Positions 15,406-25,410 of a DNA stretch of 43,218 nucleotides are shown here, one piece after another. The position numbers and the translations under genes were made by a program. The stretch is from assembly GCA_937930305.1 (NCBI GenBank), contig CALGLE010000050.1, forward strand, positions 1 through 43,218, read 5' to 3'. Source of the stretch: an uncultured Granulosicoccaceae bacterium. GTDB taxonomy: Bacteria > Pseudomonadota > Gammaproteobacteria > Granulosicoccales > Granulosicoccaceae. Numbering within the stretch: position 1 is the first letter of the stretch; every line of letters begins with the position of its first letter. Under the pieces are notes generated by a model. That model was not told where the DNA came from. It worked only from the letters and a program-made list of their open reading frames with translations, and did not search any database.

Positions 15406-16698
15406 TTAATTCACCTGAAACTCATCGCGAAGCTGTGTGCGTGCGCCTTGTTTGCGCACCGTCACCAACCATTGCCACTCACCGGGCATGTGCAGTCGAA
15501 GGCCATCGACTTGCACGCTAATGGCATCAGCGCTTCTGGTAATCACATGATGTGCGGGCGTGTAGTTCATACCGTGGCCGTGTGCCGGCATGGATGCATC
15601 GAGTACGACTTCGGCTGTGTCCAACTCATCGCCACAAACGGTAAGCTTGACGGAAAACGCTTCACCCACGGTTATGGGGCCGATGGGTTGTAACAATACT
15701 TTAGGTTGATCCCCCATGGCGATGATGTTGTTGCCCGTATCAGTGCAAGTCAGGGTTGAGATTGCGTCTTGCTTCGCAGGTGCTGTTTTTTGTAAGGCTT
15801 TATTTTCTAACCACACCGGCATGATCAAGTCGTGCGCGTTTTTCCATGCGATGTTTTCGGCCAACTCAGCCGGTAGGGTATCAAGCCATACGCGAGCAGC
15901 GGCTGCGTGGTCGGGTATGTAGTACATGCGCTCGGGCGTGTAGGTGTCTGTGCCCAGCATGATGCGAGTGGGGTGCTCATCAAACAGAGCACGCCATTCA
16001 GATGAGAGTTGCCCGCCACTGCCCACTTCACCACGAAACGCCAAGTCCACCCATAAACGATCGTGCTTTGACAGCATGTCTGAGACAAATTCGGGTTCAT
16101 CAAAACCGGCGTGTGCCCAAAGCACTTTAACTTGGCTGTCTTGCGCTAGCAGTCGTTCAACCGCGTCGGCGTCAGAATGTGCATGAAGAATGAGGTTATG
16201 TTCTACCGCCAGTTCAACAATGCGGCGAGGGATTTCGAGTTCTGCATCAGATCCGTATAAATGAAATTCGCCGATGGTGGCGTAACGATATCGGGTGAGT
16301 AAGTCTTCCACGTAATTCAGATTGTCTTGATTTCGAAACCAACTATTGAGCTCACCGCGTTGAGTGTAAGGGCGCAAACCCGGCACAATCAGATCGGGCG
16401 CAAGATCCACCAACAATTGCGTGCCCCGGTCATCGGAGCTGGATACCAGCGCCAGTTTCAAATTCGCTTCGCGCATAATTTCAATAACACGCGCAGGGGG
16501 TGTGAGCTCGACTGAATCATGGCTGTAGTGCAGGTGGGCGTCAGAGATGGGGAGGGTTTCGTCGTGCGCGTCTGCACGCACATCCAAAATTGTCAATGCG
16601 CTGCAAAGCAGGAGTGCGCCGCCGAGTAGGGCTTGTGTTTGCACGCGATGCGGTGTTGGGTTTTTGTTGGCCTGCACAGCTGCCTCCGGGAGCGACAT
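15406..16698 (-). CDS. Exported amidohydrolase (TIM barrel) fused to a YtkA-like domain
   Basis: This is a 430-residue protein. An N-terminal hydrophobic segment at about residues 25-43 is a signal peptide or anchor. The catalytic barrel has the metal motif 'DAHLHY' (HxH), then 'LHAHSD', 'LWAHAGFDE' and 'IMLGTDTY', matching the amidohydrolase_2 group. From about residue 320 a second domain begins, with 'LDASMPAHGHGMNYTP' and 'LRLHMPGEWQWLVTV', typical of YtkA-like domains that bind metal through His and Met. I have not met this fusion before. It is directly upstream of the diheme peroxidase gene. The substrate is unknown. Confidence 0.78.
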   Translation of the reverse strand: MSLPEAAVQANKNPTPHRVQTQALLGGALLLCSALTILDVRADAHDETLPISDAHLHYSHDSVELTPPARVIEIMREANLKLALVSSSDDRGTQLLVDLAPDLIVPGLRPYTQRGELNSWFRNQDNLNYVEDLLTRYRYATIGEFHLYGSDAELEIPRRIVELAVEHNLILHAHSDADAVERLLAQDSQVKVLWAHAGFDEPEFVSDMLSKHDRLWVDLAFRGEVGSGGQLSSEWRALFDEHPTRIMLGTDTYTPERMYYIPDHAAAARVWLDTLPAELAENIAWKNAHDLIMPVWLENKALQKTAPAKQDAISTLTCTDTGNNIIAMGDQPKVLLQPIGPITVGEAFSVKLTVCGDELDTAEVVLDASMPAHGHGMNYTPAHHVITRSADAISVQVDGLRLHMPGEWQWLVTVRKQGARTQLRDEFQVN

Positions 16699-16772
16699 AG
16701 GGTAATGTCTTGTCAGTTTACTTCACCGGTCACGGCCTGTCGAAAGATTAACGGGTTTGAAACGCTCGTCAC

Positions 16773-17600
16773 TTAAGTGAGCCAGTTTAAGTCCGCAGCC
16801 GTCTGTGCCGGTGTTCTGTGCTGAATCAATGCCCGATCAATCACACACTCTGCAGCAGTTGTAGCCACGGCTTGCTTAGCCACCGATAGGCGAACTTCAT
16901 ACAGCTTGCTTAAATGTTCGACCACTTCTGCACGAAATGGCTCGTACTCATCCAGCACTTTAAGCGATGCAGGGGTTATCTTCTCGGGGCTATTAAAGTT
17001 TGCCACTAGCCGTTTGGGTCTGTCTTGCAGTGTACATTTATCAATGACGTTTGCAATTTGCTCATCGCTGGCATGGCTAAGCCACCCCTTAAACCCTTTG
17101 GATGCCGCGATTTCAGCGCGGTTGTCGTCATTGTTTTTATTGTCTGGCACCTTAGCGATGATCACATCATTGGATAGGTGTGATTGCATGGCGTATACCG
17201 GGGTGTTTGATTTTCGTATCGCACGAATCTTTCGATACAAACGCTGACTGGTGGTGAGATGGACGAGAGTGGAGGCCAACAGCACCTCAGGTAAGGCAGG
17301 GCTTGCGGAAAATAAATCCCAGTCCGAGCACGCTGCTCGCATAAACGGTGTGGCAAGAACAGATGCGTGAGCGCGTAAGCAGCGTTCAACTCGTGAGCTG
17401 ATAAATTGATGGTGCACATGGCTGCCATCGTCTTCATCATAGATAAACAAACCCACCGTGTCGGTGTTTAAGATGATGTAGGCCGCGAGCAAAGCGCCAT
17501 GATCAGCAGGGTTGATTTTGCGTTGGTGTCCGAGTTCTGGGGAACCGTGCACAATGTGAAAAGCGGCAGCCCCCAATTGATTCGATTGGGTTACATCCAC
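16773..17600 (-). CDS. Unknown protein downstream of phoU
   Basis: This open frame of 275 residues or more has no transmembrane segment and no motif that I recognise. The listed start is GTG at 17600; the frame stays open upstream toward phoU, so the true start could be an earlier CTG, TTG or GTG. The C-terminal 60 residues are predicted helical. It lies 50 bp after phoU on the same strand and so may be the last gene of the phosphate operon, but its role in phosphate control is not shown. Base use is like its neighbours. Confidence 0.6.
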   Translation of the reverse strand: MDVTQSNQLGAAAFHIVHGSPELGHQRKINPADHGALLAAYIILNTDTVGLFIYDEDDGSHVHHQFISSRVERCLRAHASVLATPFMRAACSDWDLFSASPALPEVLLASTLVHLTTSQRLYRKIRAIRKSNTPVYAMQSHLSNDVIIAKVPDNKNNDDNRAEIAASKGFKGWLSHASDEQIANVIDKCTLQDRPKRLVANFNSPEKITPASLKVLDEYEPFRAEVVEHLSKLYEVRLSVAKQAVATTAAECVIDRALIQHRTPAQTAADLNWLT

Positions 17601-17650
17601 CGAAGGACTAAGATAAAGCTCGTTCGTGGCGAGTGGCGTGCTCAGTTGAC

Positions 17651-18379
17651 TTAACTGGTTTCGTCGTTGTTGTCAGTGCTTGAATGATCACTGGCAATGT
17701 TGGTATGGCGAATGTCTCGGCCTTTAACCAAATACACCACGTATTCGCAGATGTTCACTGAGTGATCGCCAATGCGCTCTAATGCCCGAGCGCACCAAGT
17801 GATTTTTAAAATTTCGGTTACCCGTCTTGGGTCTTCCACCAAATGCGTGGTGAGTAGGCGGGTGAGGTTTTCATATTCAGCGTTCACATCCTCATCGCGT
17901 TGTGCGATGGTGAGAGCTGCATCGGCATCCAAGCGCGCAAACGCATCGAGTGAATCGTGCAACATCGAACGCACTAAGCCACCTAAGTGACGCAGTTCTT
18001 TTCGGTATTCTAAGGTGCGATTACTGCTGGAGAGCTCAGCCGCAAAGCGACCTAACTTCTCGGCCTCATCCCCGATGCGCTCTAGGTCGGTAATGGCTTT
18101 AATGACAGCGACGATTAAACGCAAATCGCTGGCTGTGGGGGCACGGCGGGCCAACACCTGAATGCACTCCTCGTCAATCTCTACTTCCATCGCGTTCACT
18201 TCGTAATCAGAGCGCGAGACTTGTTCCGCTAAATCGCCATCGTTTTCTAACAGCGCGGTTAACCCGTTGGTGACTTGTTGTTCCACCAACCCACCCATCG
18301 CCAAGACGCGATTACGGATGTCTTCCAGTTCTTGATTGAACTGCTGTGAGATGTGTTGATCGAGATGCAGCTTGTCCAT
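17651..18379 (-). CDS. phoU: Phosphate transport regulator PhoU
   Basis: This 242-residue, all-helical cytoplasmic protein contains two repeats of the PhoU three-helix fold with metal-binding motifs of the type E-x-x-x-D ('DLERIGDEAEKL' and 'ALERIGDHSVNICEYVVYLV'). It bridges the Pst transporter and the PhoR kinase and holds the Pho regulon off when phosphate is plentiful. It starts 6 bp after pstB ends. The length is normal for the family (about 235-245). Confidence 0.96.
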   Translation of the reverse strand: MDKLHLDQHISQQFNQELEDIRNRVLAMGGLVEQQVTNGLTALLENDGDLAEQVSRSDYEVNAMEVEIDEECIQVLARRAPTASDLRLIVAVIKAITDLERIGDEAEKLGRFAAELSSSNRTLEYRKELRHLGGLVRSMLHDSLDAFARLDADAALTIAQRDEDVNAEYENLTRLLTTHLVEDPRRVTEILKITWCARALERIGDHSVNICEYVVYLVKGRDIRHTNIASDHSSTDNNDETS

Positions 18380-18385
18380 AGAAAT

Positions 18386-19207
18386 TTACCCAAAACGACC
18401 GGTGATGTAATTTTCCGTCAGTTCGTGTGACGGGTTGGTGAAAATGGTTTTGGTCTCGCCCACTTCAACCAACTTGCCTAAATGAAAATAGGCGGTGCGT
18501 TGTGATACACGAGCCGCCTGTTGCATAGAGTGCGTCACGATCGCAATCGCGTAGTTCTCTCGCAGTTCATCAATTAATTCTTCAATGCGCGCTGTGGCGA
18601 TGGGATCGAGCGCAGAACACGGCTCATCCATTAATATCACCTCGGGACTGACTGCAATGGTTCTGGCGATGCACAAGCGTTGCTGCTGCCCCCCAGAAAG
18701 ACTGGTGCCTGGTGCGTTCAAACGATCTTTCACTTCATCAAACAAGCCCGCGCGATGCAAACTGGATTCGACAATGTCATCCAGTTCGGCGCGATTGTTC
18801 GCCAGGCCGTGAATCTTTGGCCCATAGGCGACGTTGTCGTAAATGCTTTTTGCAAAGGGATTGGGCTTTTGAAACACCATGCCCACCCGAGCTCGCAACA
18901 TAACAGGATCCATTGCGCTGCTGTACAGGCTTTCACCTTCTAAGGTGATGTTACCGCTGACTTTGCAACTGGGAATGGTGTCGTTCATGCGGTTTAAGCA
19001 ACGTAAAAACGTTGACTTACCGCAACCGGATGGGCCGATCATGGCCACCACTTCATTCTTGGCAACATCTAAGGTAACGTCATAGATGGCTTGCTTTTCC
19101 GCGTAGAACACGTCCACGTTTTCAGCTTGCATCTTGGGGTCGTCAACGGTAACGCGCCCAACCGTTTCGGTTAGGGCATCAAAAGCTTCTTTGGCGGCAT
19201 CTGACAC
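18386..19207 (-). CDS. pstB: Phosphate ABC transporter ATPase PstB
   Basis: This 273-residue ATPase has Walker A 'GPSGCGKST', the PstB hallmark '[23 protein letters not shown]', the signature '[17 protein letters not shown]' and Walker B '[15 protein letters not shown]'. It drives high-affinity phosphate import with PstC and PstA. The open frame runs back to 19279, but the GTG at 19207 follows an AGGA sequence and gives a normal family length; the upstream hydrophobic stretch looks like untranslated sequence read in frame. Confidence 0.95.
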   Translation of the reverse strand: MSDAAKEAFDALTETVGRVTVDDPKMQAENVDVFYAEKQAIYDVTLDVAKNEVVAMIGPSGCGKSTFLRCLNRMNDTIPSCKVSGNITLEGESLYSSAMDPVMLRARVGMVFQKPNPFAKSIYDNVAYGPKIHGLANNRAELDDIVESSLHRAGLFDEVKDRLNAPGTSLSGGQQQRLCIARTIAVSPEVILMDEPCSALDPIATARIEELIDELRENYAIAIVTHSMQQAARVSQRTAYFHLGKLVEVGETKTIFTNPSHELTENYITGRFG

Positions 19208-19312
19208 GTGAATTACATTCCTACTTAAATGACTCGAGAAAAAGCTCAAGTAAAAAACGGGGTAACACTTGAGAAACAACTGCGGCTAAGCGACGCGTTA
19301 CAAATGCAACGC

Positions 19313-20626
19313 TTACCAACGACGTTCAAACTTCTTACGCAATAGAACAGCGGCTAAATTCATGACAATCAAAAAGGCCAACAACACCATGATGGCCGCC
19401 GAGGTGCGTTCGGTAAATGCACGTTCGGGCGCATCAGCCCATAAAAACACTTGCACCGGCAACACCGTGGACGGATCAGTCACACTGCCGGGTATGTCCA
19501 CAATAAACGCAACCATGCCAATCATCAACAACGGTGCGGTTTCCCCTAGCGCTTGAGCTAGCCCAATAATCGTTCCGGTGAGGATTCCAGGCATAGCCAG
19601 AGGCAAGACATGGTGCGTGACCACCTGCACAGGGGATGCGCCTAAACCACGTGCAGCCTCTCGAATGGAGGGTGGCACCGCTTTTAAAGCCGCTCGGCTA
19701 GAGATAATGATGGTGGGCAGTGTCATCAAACTCAATACCACGCCCCCAACCACTGGGGCAGAGCGAGGCAATTGCAGATAATTGATGAACACCGCCAAGC
19801 CCAGTAAGCCGAACACAATGGAAGGCACGGCGGCCAGATTGTTGATGTTCACTTCCACCAGATCCGTCCAGCGGTTTTGCGGCGCAAATTCTTCTAAGTA
19901 AATGGCGGCCGCCACCGCGATCGGAAAGGAAAGGGCAAAGGTAATTAACAAGGTATAGGCCGAACCCACTAAGGCCGCTCGAATACCGGCTTGCTCGGGT
20001 TCGCGTGAATTGCCGTTCGTAAAGAAGGTGGAGCTGATGCGAACATCGGTATCGCCTGCGTCTTTAAACGATTGCAACCAACCGAGTTGATCTTTGTTGA
20101 GTCGAGTGACTAAGGCGGATGAATCGTTTTTAAATTCACCGCGTCGAATGGGCTTACTTAAGTCTTTGTTCCGTTTAATGAGCGCATCGGCTTCATCGTC
20201 GGCCAACAACCACAGCGATACGGTTTGGCCAAATTGCTCGCGATTGTTAATCATGTATTCGGCTAAGGCGTACTCAGCACCCGAGCTTACTAAGGCGTAT
20301 AAGTTTTTCTTGGCTTTGCGCTTTTTGACATCCGGAAATCGATCTCGCATCGCAGACTTTATCGCGCCTGAGAAATTTGCTCCTTGCATCTCGGCATCAC
20401 TGACTGTGCCACCCACACCTAAGGTGTCTTCATTGAGCGTGATGTCCACTTTCAAATAAGTGGCCTGAAACGCGGGCATCCCTTTGTATATGATGCTGCC
20501 CAAAAGAATCACTAAAAATCCTAAGCTGGCCGCAATGGCGGTGATGCCAAAGCCACGAAACAACTTCTCTTTTAAATAGCGTTTTTTAAGCGTTGCGCGT
20601 ACGCGCTGGGTGGTCTCGTCACTCAT
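19313..20626 (-). CDS. pstA: Phosphate ABC transporter permease PstA
   Basis: This 437-residue permease has an N-terminal membrane helix, a long periplasmic insert at about residues 55-215, and the standard permease core with the EAA loop 'EAARGLGASPVQVVTHHVLPLAMPGILTGTI'. It is longer than E. coli PstA (about 296) because of the insert, a variant I associate with marine gammaproteobacteria. It overlaps pstC by ATGA, so translation is coupled. Confidence 0.95.
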   Translation of the reverse strand: MSDETTQRVRATLKKRYLKEKLFRGFGITAIAASLGFLVILLGSIIYKGMPAFQATYLKVDITLNEDTLGVGGTVSDAEMQGANFSGAIKSAMRDRFPDVKKRKAKKNLYALVSSGAEYALAEYMINNREQFGQTVSLWLLADDEADALIKRNKDLSKPIRRGEFKNDSSALVTRLNKDQLGWLQSFKDAGDTDVRISSTFFTNGNSREPEQAGIRAALVGSAYTLLITFALSFPIAVAAAIYLEEFAPQNRWTDLVEVNINNLAAVPSIVFGLLGLAVFINYLQLPRSAPVVGGVVLSLMTLPTIIISSRAALKAVPPSIREAARGLGASPVQVVTHHVLPLAMPGILTGTIIGLAQALGETAPLLMIGMVAFIVDIPGSVTDPSTVLPVQVFLWADAPERAFTERTSAAIMVLLAFLIVMNLAAVLLRKKFERRW

Positions 20627-22020
20627 TCGTATTGCTCCCGGTAACGACGCACCACAATTAAGGCTATGACGTTCAATATCAGTGTGGCCACAAACAACAT
20701 TAATCCTAAGGCAAAAGCGGCTAGGGTTTTGGCGCTGTCAAACTCTTGGTCACCGGTGAGTAGGGTGACAATTTGCACCGTCACTGTAGTCACGGCTTCT
20801 AAGGGGTTGGCGGTGAGGTTGGCCGCAAGTCCTGCAGCCATCACCACAATCATGGTTTCACCAATGGCGCGCGAAGCGGCTAATAACACACCACCCACAA
20901 TGCCTGGCAATGCAGCGGGAATCACGACTTTGCGAATGGTTTCTGAATGCGTTGCCCCTAAACCAAACGAGCCATCGCGCATGGATTGTGGCACCGCTGT
21001 TATCACATCATCCGATAAGGATGAGACGAATGGGATGATCATGATGCCCATCACAAGACCTGCTGCCAGTGCGCTTTCCGATGCCACACTTAAGCCAACA
21101 GATTGTCCGATGTCTTTAATAATGGGTGCCACAGTTAAGGCGGCGAATACGCCGTACACCACGGTGGGAATGCCCGCCAGCATTTCCAATAAAGGTTTGA
21201 CGATGGCGCGCATTCTGGGGCTTGCGTACTCGGCTAAATAAATGGCCGACATCAAACCAAAGGGTACGGCGACGATCATCGCGATCAATGAAATCAGTAA
21301 AGTACCGGTGAACAGAGGCACAGCACCAAACGATCCAGTAGAGCCCACTTGATCGGTACGAATCGCGGTTTGCGGGCTCCACTTCACACCGGTAACAAAG
21401 TCGAAAATGTTCACTTGACCAAAGAAGCGGATGGATTCAAACAGCACCGACAACACGATGCCTAAGGTGGTTAGGATAGCGATCGAGGCACACAATAATA
21501 AAAAGCCTTTGATCACCGCCTCAACGCGGTGTCGTGCAGTTAACTTGGGAGTGATGCGTTTCAGGGCTAACACGCCAAGCACAATGGCGGTGCACAACAC
21601 TAAAACAAAAAGACCTAAGGTGGCGTTCTTTTGTAAGCCATCTAAGCGGGTGGCGGTGGCTTGTTTAACGGGATCGAGAAGCGAATCGATTTTTCCTGAA
21701 TCCACCGCGTTGTTTATTTCATTGCGATACAGGGATACCGATTTTTCACCTTGTGCGTGAATCGCATCGGGAATGCTGCTGGCCAGCAGAGAATCCACCA
21801 CGGCCGGTTCGAATAACTTCCACAACACCATGATGAGCAACGCGGGGATCGCACACCAAAGCGCCACGAGTGTGCCGTAGTGGGAGGGCAGGGAATGCAT
21901 GCCCTTGAGTCCGCCGTTGGTTTTCGCCACCGAGTACGCTCGGTGGCGACCAAACAAGAAATACAGGAACGTCAGTAACAGTATGACGATGGTTAAATGG
22001 GTTACTGACAACGATTCCAT
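20623..22020 (-). CDS. pstC: Phosphate ABC transporter permease PstC
   Basis: This 465-residue permease carries the EAA loop 'GLGATHSETIRKVVIPAALPGIVGGVL' and the final 'ALIVVRRYREQYE'. It has extra N-terminal membrane helices and a periplasmic segment compared with E. coli PstC (about 319), matching the long form of PstA here. The start is placed at ATG 22020, 8 bp after the pstS stop, with a GAAGAAGAG ribosome binding site inside the end of pstS. The longer frame from 22059 overlaps pstS and lacks support. Confidence 0.94.
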   Translation of the reverse strand: MESLSVTHLTIVILLLTFLYFLFGRHRAYSVAKTNGGLKGMHSLPSHYGTLVALWCAIPALLIMVLWKLFEPAVVDSLLASSIPDAIHAQGEKSVSLYRNEINNAVDSGKIDSLLDPVKQATATRLDGLQKNATLGLFVLVLCTAIVLGVLALKRITPKLTARHRVEAVIKGFLLLCASIAILTTLGIVLSVLFESIRFFGQVNIFDFVTGVKWSPQTAIRTDQVGSTGSFGAVPLFTGTLLISLIAMIVAVPFGLMSAIYLAEYASPRMRAIVKPLLEMLAGIPTVVYGVFAALTVAPIIKDIGQSVGLSVASESALAAGLVMGIMIIPFVSSLSDDVITAVPQSMRDGSFGLGATHSETIRKVVIPAALPGIVGGVLLAASRAIGETMIVVMAAGLAANLTANPLEAVTTVTVQIVTLLTGDQEFDSAKTLAAFALGLMLFVATLILNVIALIVVRRYREQYE

Positions 22021-22027
22021 GCAGAGG

Positions 22028-23077
22028 TTACTCTTCTTCGATACCTTCGAGCGTTTCAAGCGCTGCTATGGCAGCACCAGTTTCTTCTCGTAATTCTTCG
22101 TTCAGAGGAATCATACCCTTATCGGCTAAGTAACCGTCCTCACCCCACGTGCCTTCTTTGGTGAATTCAGCTAAGTATTCTTCAATGCCGGGTACCGTTC
22201 CCACGTGTTGCTTCTTAACATAGAAGTATAGAGGTCGAGAGATCGGGTAGTCACCTTCAGCGATCGCATCGAATTCTGCCTCAAAACCACCGATCAATGA
22301 ACTTTGTACGATGTCATCGTTTTGCTCAAGAAAGCTAAAGCCAAATATCCCCAACGCATCGGAGTTGGCTTGCAGTTTTTGCACAATTAAGTTGTCGTTC
22401 TCACCCGCCTCAACATAAGCACCGTCTTCGCGCATAGTGTGGCAAACCGCTTTAAATTGGTTTTTATCGTCTGATTTCATTTTCTTGATGAAGTCAAACG
22501 CTTGACAACCGCCTTCCATCGCCAGTTCTGCAAACGCATCTCGTGTCCCCGAGGTGGGCGGTGGGCCTAACACTTCAATTTTAACCGCAGGCAAATCGGG
22601 ATTAATTTCAGACCACAGGGTATAGGGGTTTTCCACCAACGAATCACTGCCGTCGGGGTTAGGAACTTGCTCAGCCAGCGCTAAGAAAATATCTTTCAGT
22701 TCCAGTTCAAACTGATCCGCATCGACCGAGTTGGCAAACGCAATGCCATCGAATCCGATCAGCACTTCTATGACGTCTGAGACGCCGTTCTCTTGGCATT
22801 GCTCAAACTCGCTGGCTTTAATGCGACGCGATGAATTAGTGATATCGGGAGTATCGACGCCGATGCCCGCACAAAACAGCTTCAGACCCCCACCGGAGCC
22901 GGTCGATTCAATTTTAGGGGTGTTGAATGCGGTTGATTTACCGAATTTCTCAGCCACCACAGTAGCGAACGGATAAACCGTTGAGCTACCAACGACGTTG
23001 ATGTAGTCCCTGGCTTGGGCAACTGACGATACGCTCAAAGCCAGCAGGGATGCAGGTAGGAGGAGGTGCTTTACCAT
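22028..23077 (-). CDS. pstS: Periplasmic phosphate-binding protein PstS
   Basis: This 349-residue exported protein has a signal peptide 'MVKHLLLPASLLALSVSSVAQA' and the phosphate-binding motifs 'VVGSSTVYPFATVVAEKF', 'STGSGGGLKLFCAG' and 'PPTSGTRDAFAEL'. It captures phosphate for PstCAB. The chosen ATG 23077 gives a clean signal peptide; the frame from 23161 would add a non-signal extension. The acidic C-terminus ('ETLEGIEEE') is typical of the marine form. Confidence 0.95.
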   Translation of the reverse strand: MVKHLLLPASLLALSVSSVAQARDYINVVGSSTVYPFATVVAEKFGKSTAFNTPKIESTGSGGGLKLFCAGIGVDTPDITNSSRRIKASEFEQCQENGVSDVIEVLIGFDGIAFANSVDADQFELELKDIFLALAEQVPNPDGSDSLVENPYTLWSEINPDLPAVKIEVLGPPPTSGTRDAFAELAMEGGCQAFDFIKKMKSDDKNQFKAVCHTMREDGAYVEAGENDNLIVQKLQANSDALGIFGFSFLEQNDDIVQSSLIGGFEAEFDAIAEGDYPISRPLYFYVKKQHVGTVPGIEEYLAEFTKEGTWGEDGYLADKGMIPLNEELREETGAAIAALETLEGIEEE

Positions 23078-23150
23078 GATCGATGTGTCCTTTAAAATAT
23101 ATAATCGAAGTTTTTTGTGATCTTCTATTTCGGCAGTATCGACCCGGAAT

Positions 23151-23168
23151 ATGACACCCATGTTACGA
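23151..23168 (-). promoter_or_regulatory. Possible weak PhoB box upstream of pstS
   Basis: On the minus strand GTGTCAT matches the Pho-box half-site CTGTCAT at 6 of 7 positions. The second half, 11 bp upstream (TCGTAAC), matches at only 3 of 7. It lies about 75 bp before the pstS start codon, where a PhoB site is expected. This is a weak candidate only. Confidence 0.25.
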
Positions 23169-23190
23169 GGGCGAAAAAAGGGTTAAATTC

Positions 23191-24558
23191 TTAAAAATTT
23201 GAGGCTTGATCGGCCAAATATTCGACACGTTTCGCAGGAAAATGAACCGCAAATTCAGAGCCTTCACCGGGAATGCTGTCAATGAGCAGCTGGCCACCGT
23301 GGCGTTGTGCGATATGTTTCACAATGGCTAATCCTAGACCAGTGCCACCACTTTCCCGAGCTCGCGCTCGATCGACTCGATAAAAACGTTCACTTAAGCG
23401 CGGTAAGTGACGATGCTCAATACCAATGCCGTTATCGCTCACCATTAAGCAAGCGCCGGCAAATTCATCGGTGGTCGCGCCTTGATTCATCGCGGCGGTA
23501 CTGTCCAGCACATCTTCCTGTGTCCAAGTCACTTTGATGAGTGCCCCCTGGCCAGAATACTTCACGGCATTTTGCAATAAGTTTTGTACCACGCTGTAAA
23601 GCTCTTCGTAGTTACCACGTAACGCCAGTGTTTCATCCAATTCCAACACCCATTCATGTTGGATACTGGAGGTGTTGCGTAAATCGGTTACCAATGAATT
23701 CACTAAATCGGCAACGGCCACCACATCGCCTTCGTTTTCACCCAAGGGGTTGCCTTCCAAACGAGACAAACTCAGTAGCTTTTGCACAATGTGCATCATG
23801 CGATTACTTTGCTCTTCCACTTTTTCAATCGCGTTACGCGAGGATTCATCAATGCTCGGGTTTTCCAACAACATTTCGGTGTAGCCGCGAATCACCGTTA
23901 ATGGCGTACGAAGTTCATGGCTAACATCATCCACAAAGTCTTTGCGCATTTCTCTAAGTCGCGTGCGCTGCGTGACATCGCGTGCCACTAACACACTCAT
24001 TCCGCGACCTGAAGGAATACGCCGGCAAGCTAACATGAGAGTGGAGTTCGACGGCGCCACCATTTCAATTTCGCTGCCTGGGTCTTCCAATTGCAGGAAT
24101 GCATGGAAATCAGGATCGCGAATTAAGTTACTGATGCGCTGGCCTCGATCGCGATCGCTGTGCACGTTTAACAACGTGCGTGCCGCCACATTGGCCCAGC
24201 GTATGACATTGTTCGCATCAATCACCACGGTGGCATCGGGCAGTTCAGAAGCCAAGTTATTAAACTGCAGCAACGAGCGTTTATAACGATTTTTTTGTTT
24301 TCGGCTGTAGGACTTTTCGCGGTGAACCAGCCGCACGATATCGTCCATCATGCCCAGAGTGGGTGGCGCTGATCGTTGTGAGCCACCGGCGCTAAGCCAC
24401 TTCACAATTTGCTTGACCCGAATGAGCATCCAAGCGATGTATCCGATGGCGGCCACAAGCAAGGCTTGTAGTGGAAAACCCAGAAGCCATCCGGCTGCCG
24501 TGATGGTCACGGCACCCAGAATCAACCACCAGACTTCTTTGCGCCAAGAAACAGGCAT
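23191..24558 (-). CDS. phoR: Phosphate regulon sensor kinase PhoR
   Basis: This is a 455-residue membrane-bound histidine kinase. Two close N-terminal membrane helices (about residues 8-46) are followed by a PAS domain (about 100-210), the phosphoacceptor motif 'DVSHELRTPLTVIRGYTEML' and the ATPase boxes 'NLLQNAVKYS', 'DNGIGIE' and 'GTGLGLAIVKHIAQRHGG'. It phosphorylates PhoB when phosphate is low, under control of Pst and PhoU. It lies 78 bp downstream of phoB on the same strand. Confidence 0.95.
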   Translation of the reverse strand: MPVSWRKEVWWLILGAVTITAAGWLLGFPLQALLVAAIGYIAWMLIRVKQIVKWLSAGGSQRSAPPTLGMMDDIVRLVHREKSYSRKQKNRYKRSLLQFNNLASELPDATVVIDANNVIRWANVAARTLLNVHSDRDRGQRISNLIRDPDFHAFLQLEDPGSEIEMVAPSNSTLMLACRRIPSGRGMSVLVARDVTQRTRLREMRKDFVDDVSHELRTPLTVIRGYTEMLLENPSIDESSRNAIEKVEEQSNRMMHIVQKLLSLSRLEGNPLGENEGDVVAVADLVNSLVTDLRNTSSIQHEWVLELDETLALRGNYEELYSVVQNLLQNAVKYSGQGALIKVTWTQEDVLDSTAAMNQGATTDEFAGACLMVSDNGIGIEHRHLPRLSERFYRVDRARARESGGTGLGLAIVKHIAQRHGGQLLIDSIPGEGSEFAVHFPAKRVEYLADQASNF

Positions 24559-24636
24559 TTAAGAGAAGTACAGACCCACGATGCCACGCATGATAACTAA
24601 GATAAATGGCCGCGGGTTGTACGACGAGGATTAGAT

Positions 24637-25326
24637 TCAGGCTTTGAGCAACCGGTAACCTGCACCGCGCACTGTTTCTATCACATCGTCCAGATTTGCC
24701 GAACGCAACGCTTTTCGAAGTCTCAATATCTGCACATCCACGGTGCGCTCTTCAATGTAAGTGTCGGTTCCCCACACGCTGTCCAATAATTGAGCACGGC
24801 TATACACCCGATCTGGGTTAATCATAAAATGACGCAGCAGCTTAAATTCGGTGTGATTTAATTCAATCGTCTGATCATTGACGCTGACGCGATGGGTTTG
24901 CGGGTGCAAAGACAGCGCTCCATTGGTCAGCGGTTGATCGGATGCATAATTTAACGTACGCCGCAGTAGGGCCCGAATGCGACTTTGTAATTCCCGCGGT
25001 GAGAACGGTTTGGTGATGTAATCATCAGCGCCGGCGTCAAGGCCTGTGGTGATGTCGTGTTCTGAGGTTCGAGCGGTAATCATGATCACCGCGATGTCGC
25101 GCAAGTTCTCATCGGCTCGGATGTTTCGCACCAGCTCCAGCCCACTGCTGCCTGGCAACATCCAATCAATCAGGGCCAGCTCGAAGCGTTGGGTGGCCAG
25201 GGCGGTACGAGCCTCGCCAGCCGTGCCGGTATGGACTGGTGAGTAGCCTGCTTGGGTTAGGCTTTCCACCAACATCTCGGCGATGGCAGATTCGTCTTCA
25301 ACAATCAGTAGGTTTTTGTTTGTCAT
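24637..25326 (-). CDS. phoB: Phosphate regulon response regulator PhoB
   Basis: This 229-residue protein has a receiver domain with the phosphoacceptor Asp in 'ALIDWMLPGSSG' and the Lys of 'YITKPFSPREL', then an OmpR/PhoB winged helix ('VYSRAQLLDSVWGTDTYIEERTVDVQILRLRKAL'). It activates pst and other low-phosphate genes. It is the first gene of the minus-strand phosphate block and is divergent from the SRP RNA. Confidence 0.96.
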   Translation of the reverse strand: MTNKNLLIVEDESAIAEMLVESLTQAGYSPVHTGTAGEARTALATQRFELALIDWMLPGSSGLELVRNIRADENLRDIAVIMITARTSEHDITTGLDAGADDYITKPFSPRELQSRIRALLRRTLNYASDQPLTNGALSLHPQTHRVSVNDQTIELNHTEFKLLRHFMINPDRVYSRAQLLDSVWGTDTYIEERTVDVQILRLRKALRSANLDDVIETVRGAGYRLLKA

Positions 25327-25410
25327 GGATATGGGTTATTGGGCTGTCGTTTTGCGGCAAATGCCTTTGCCAACAGAATCGGTTGCGTCAAATGGCTGAT
25401 ACCGCCACAA

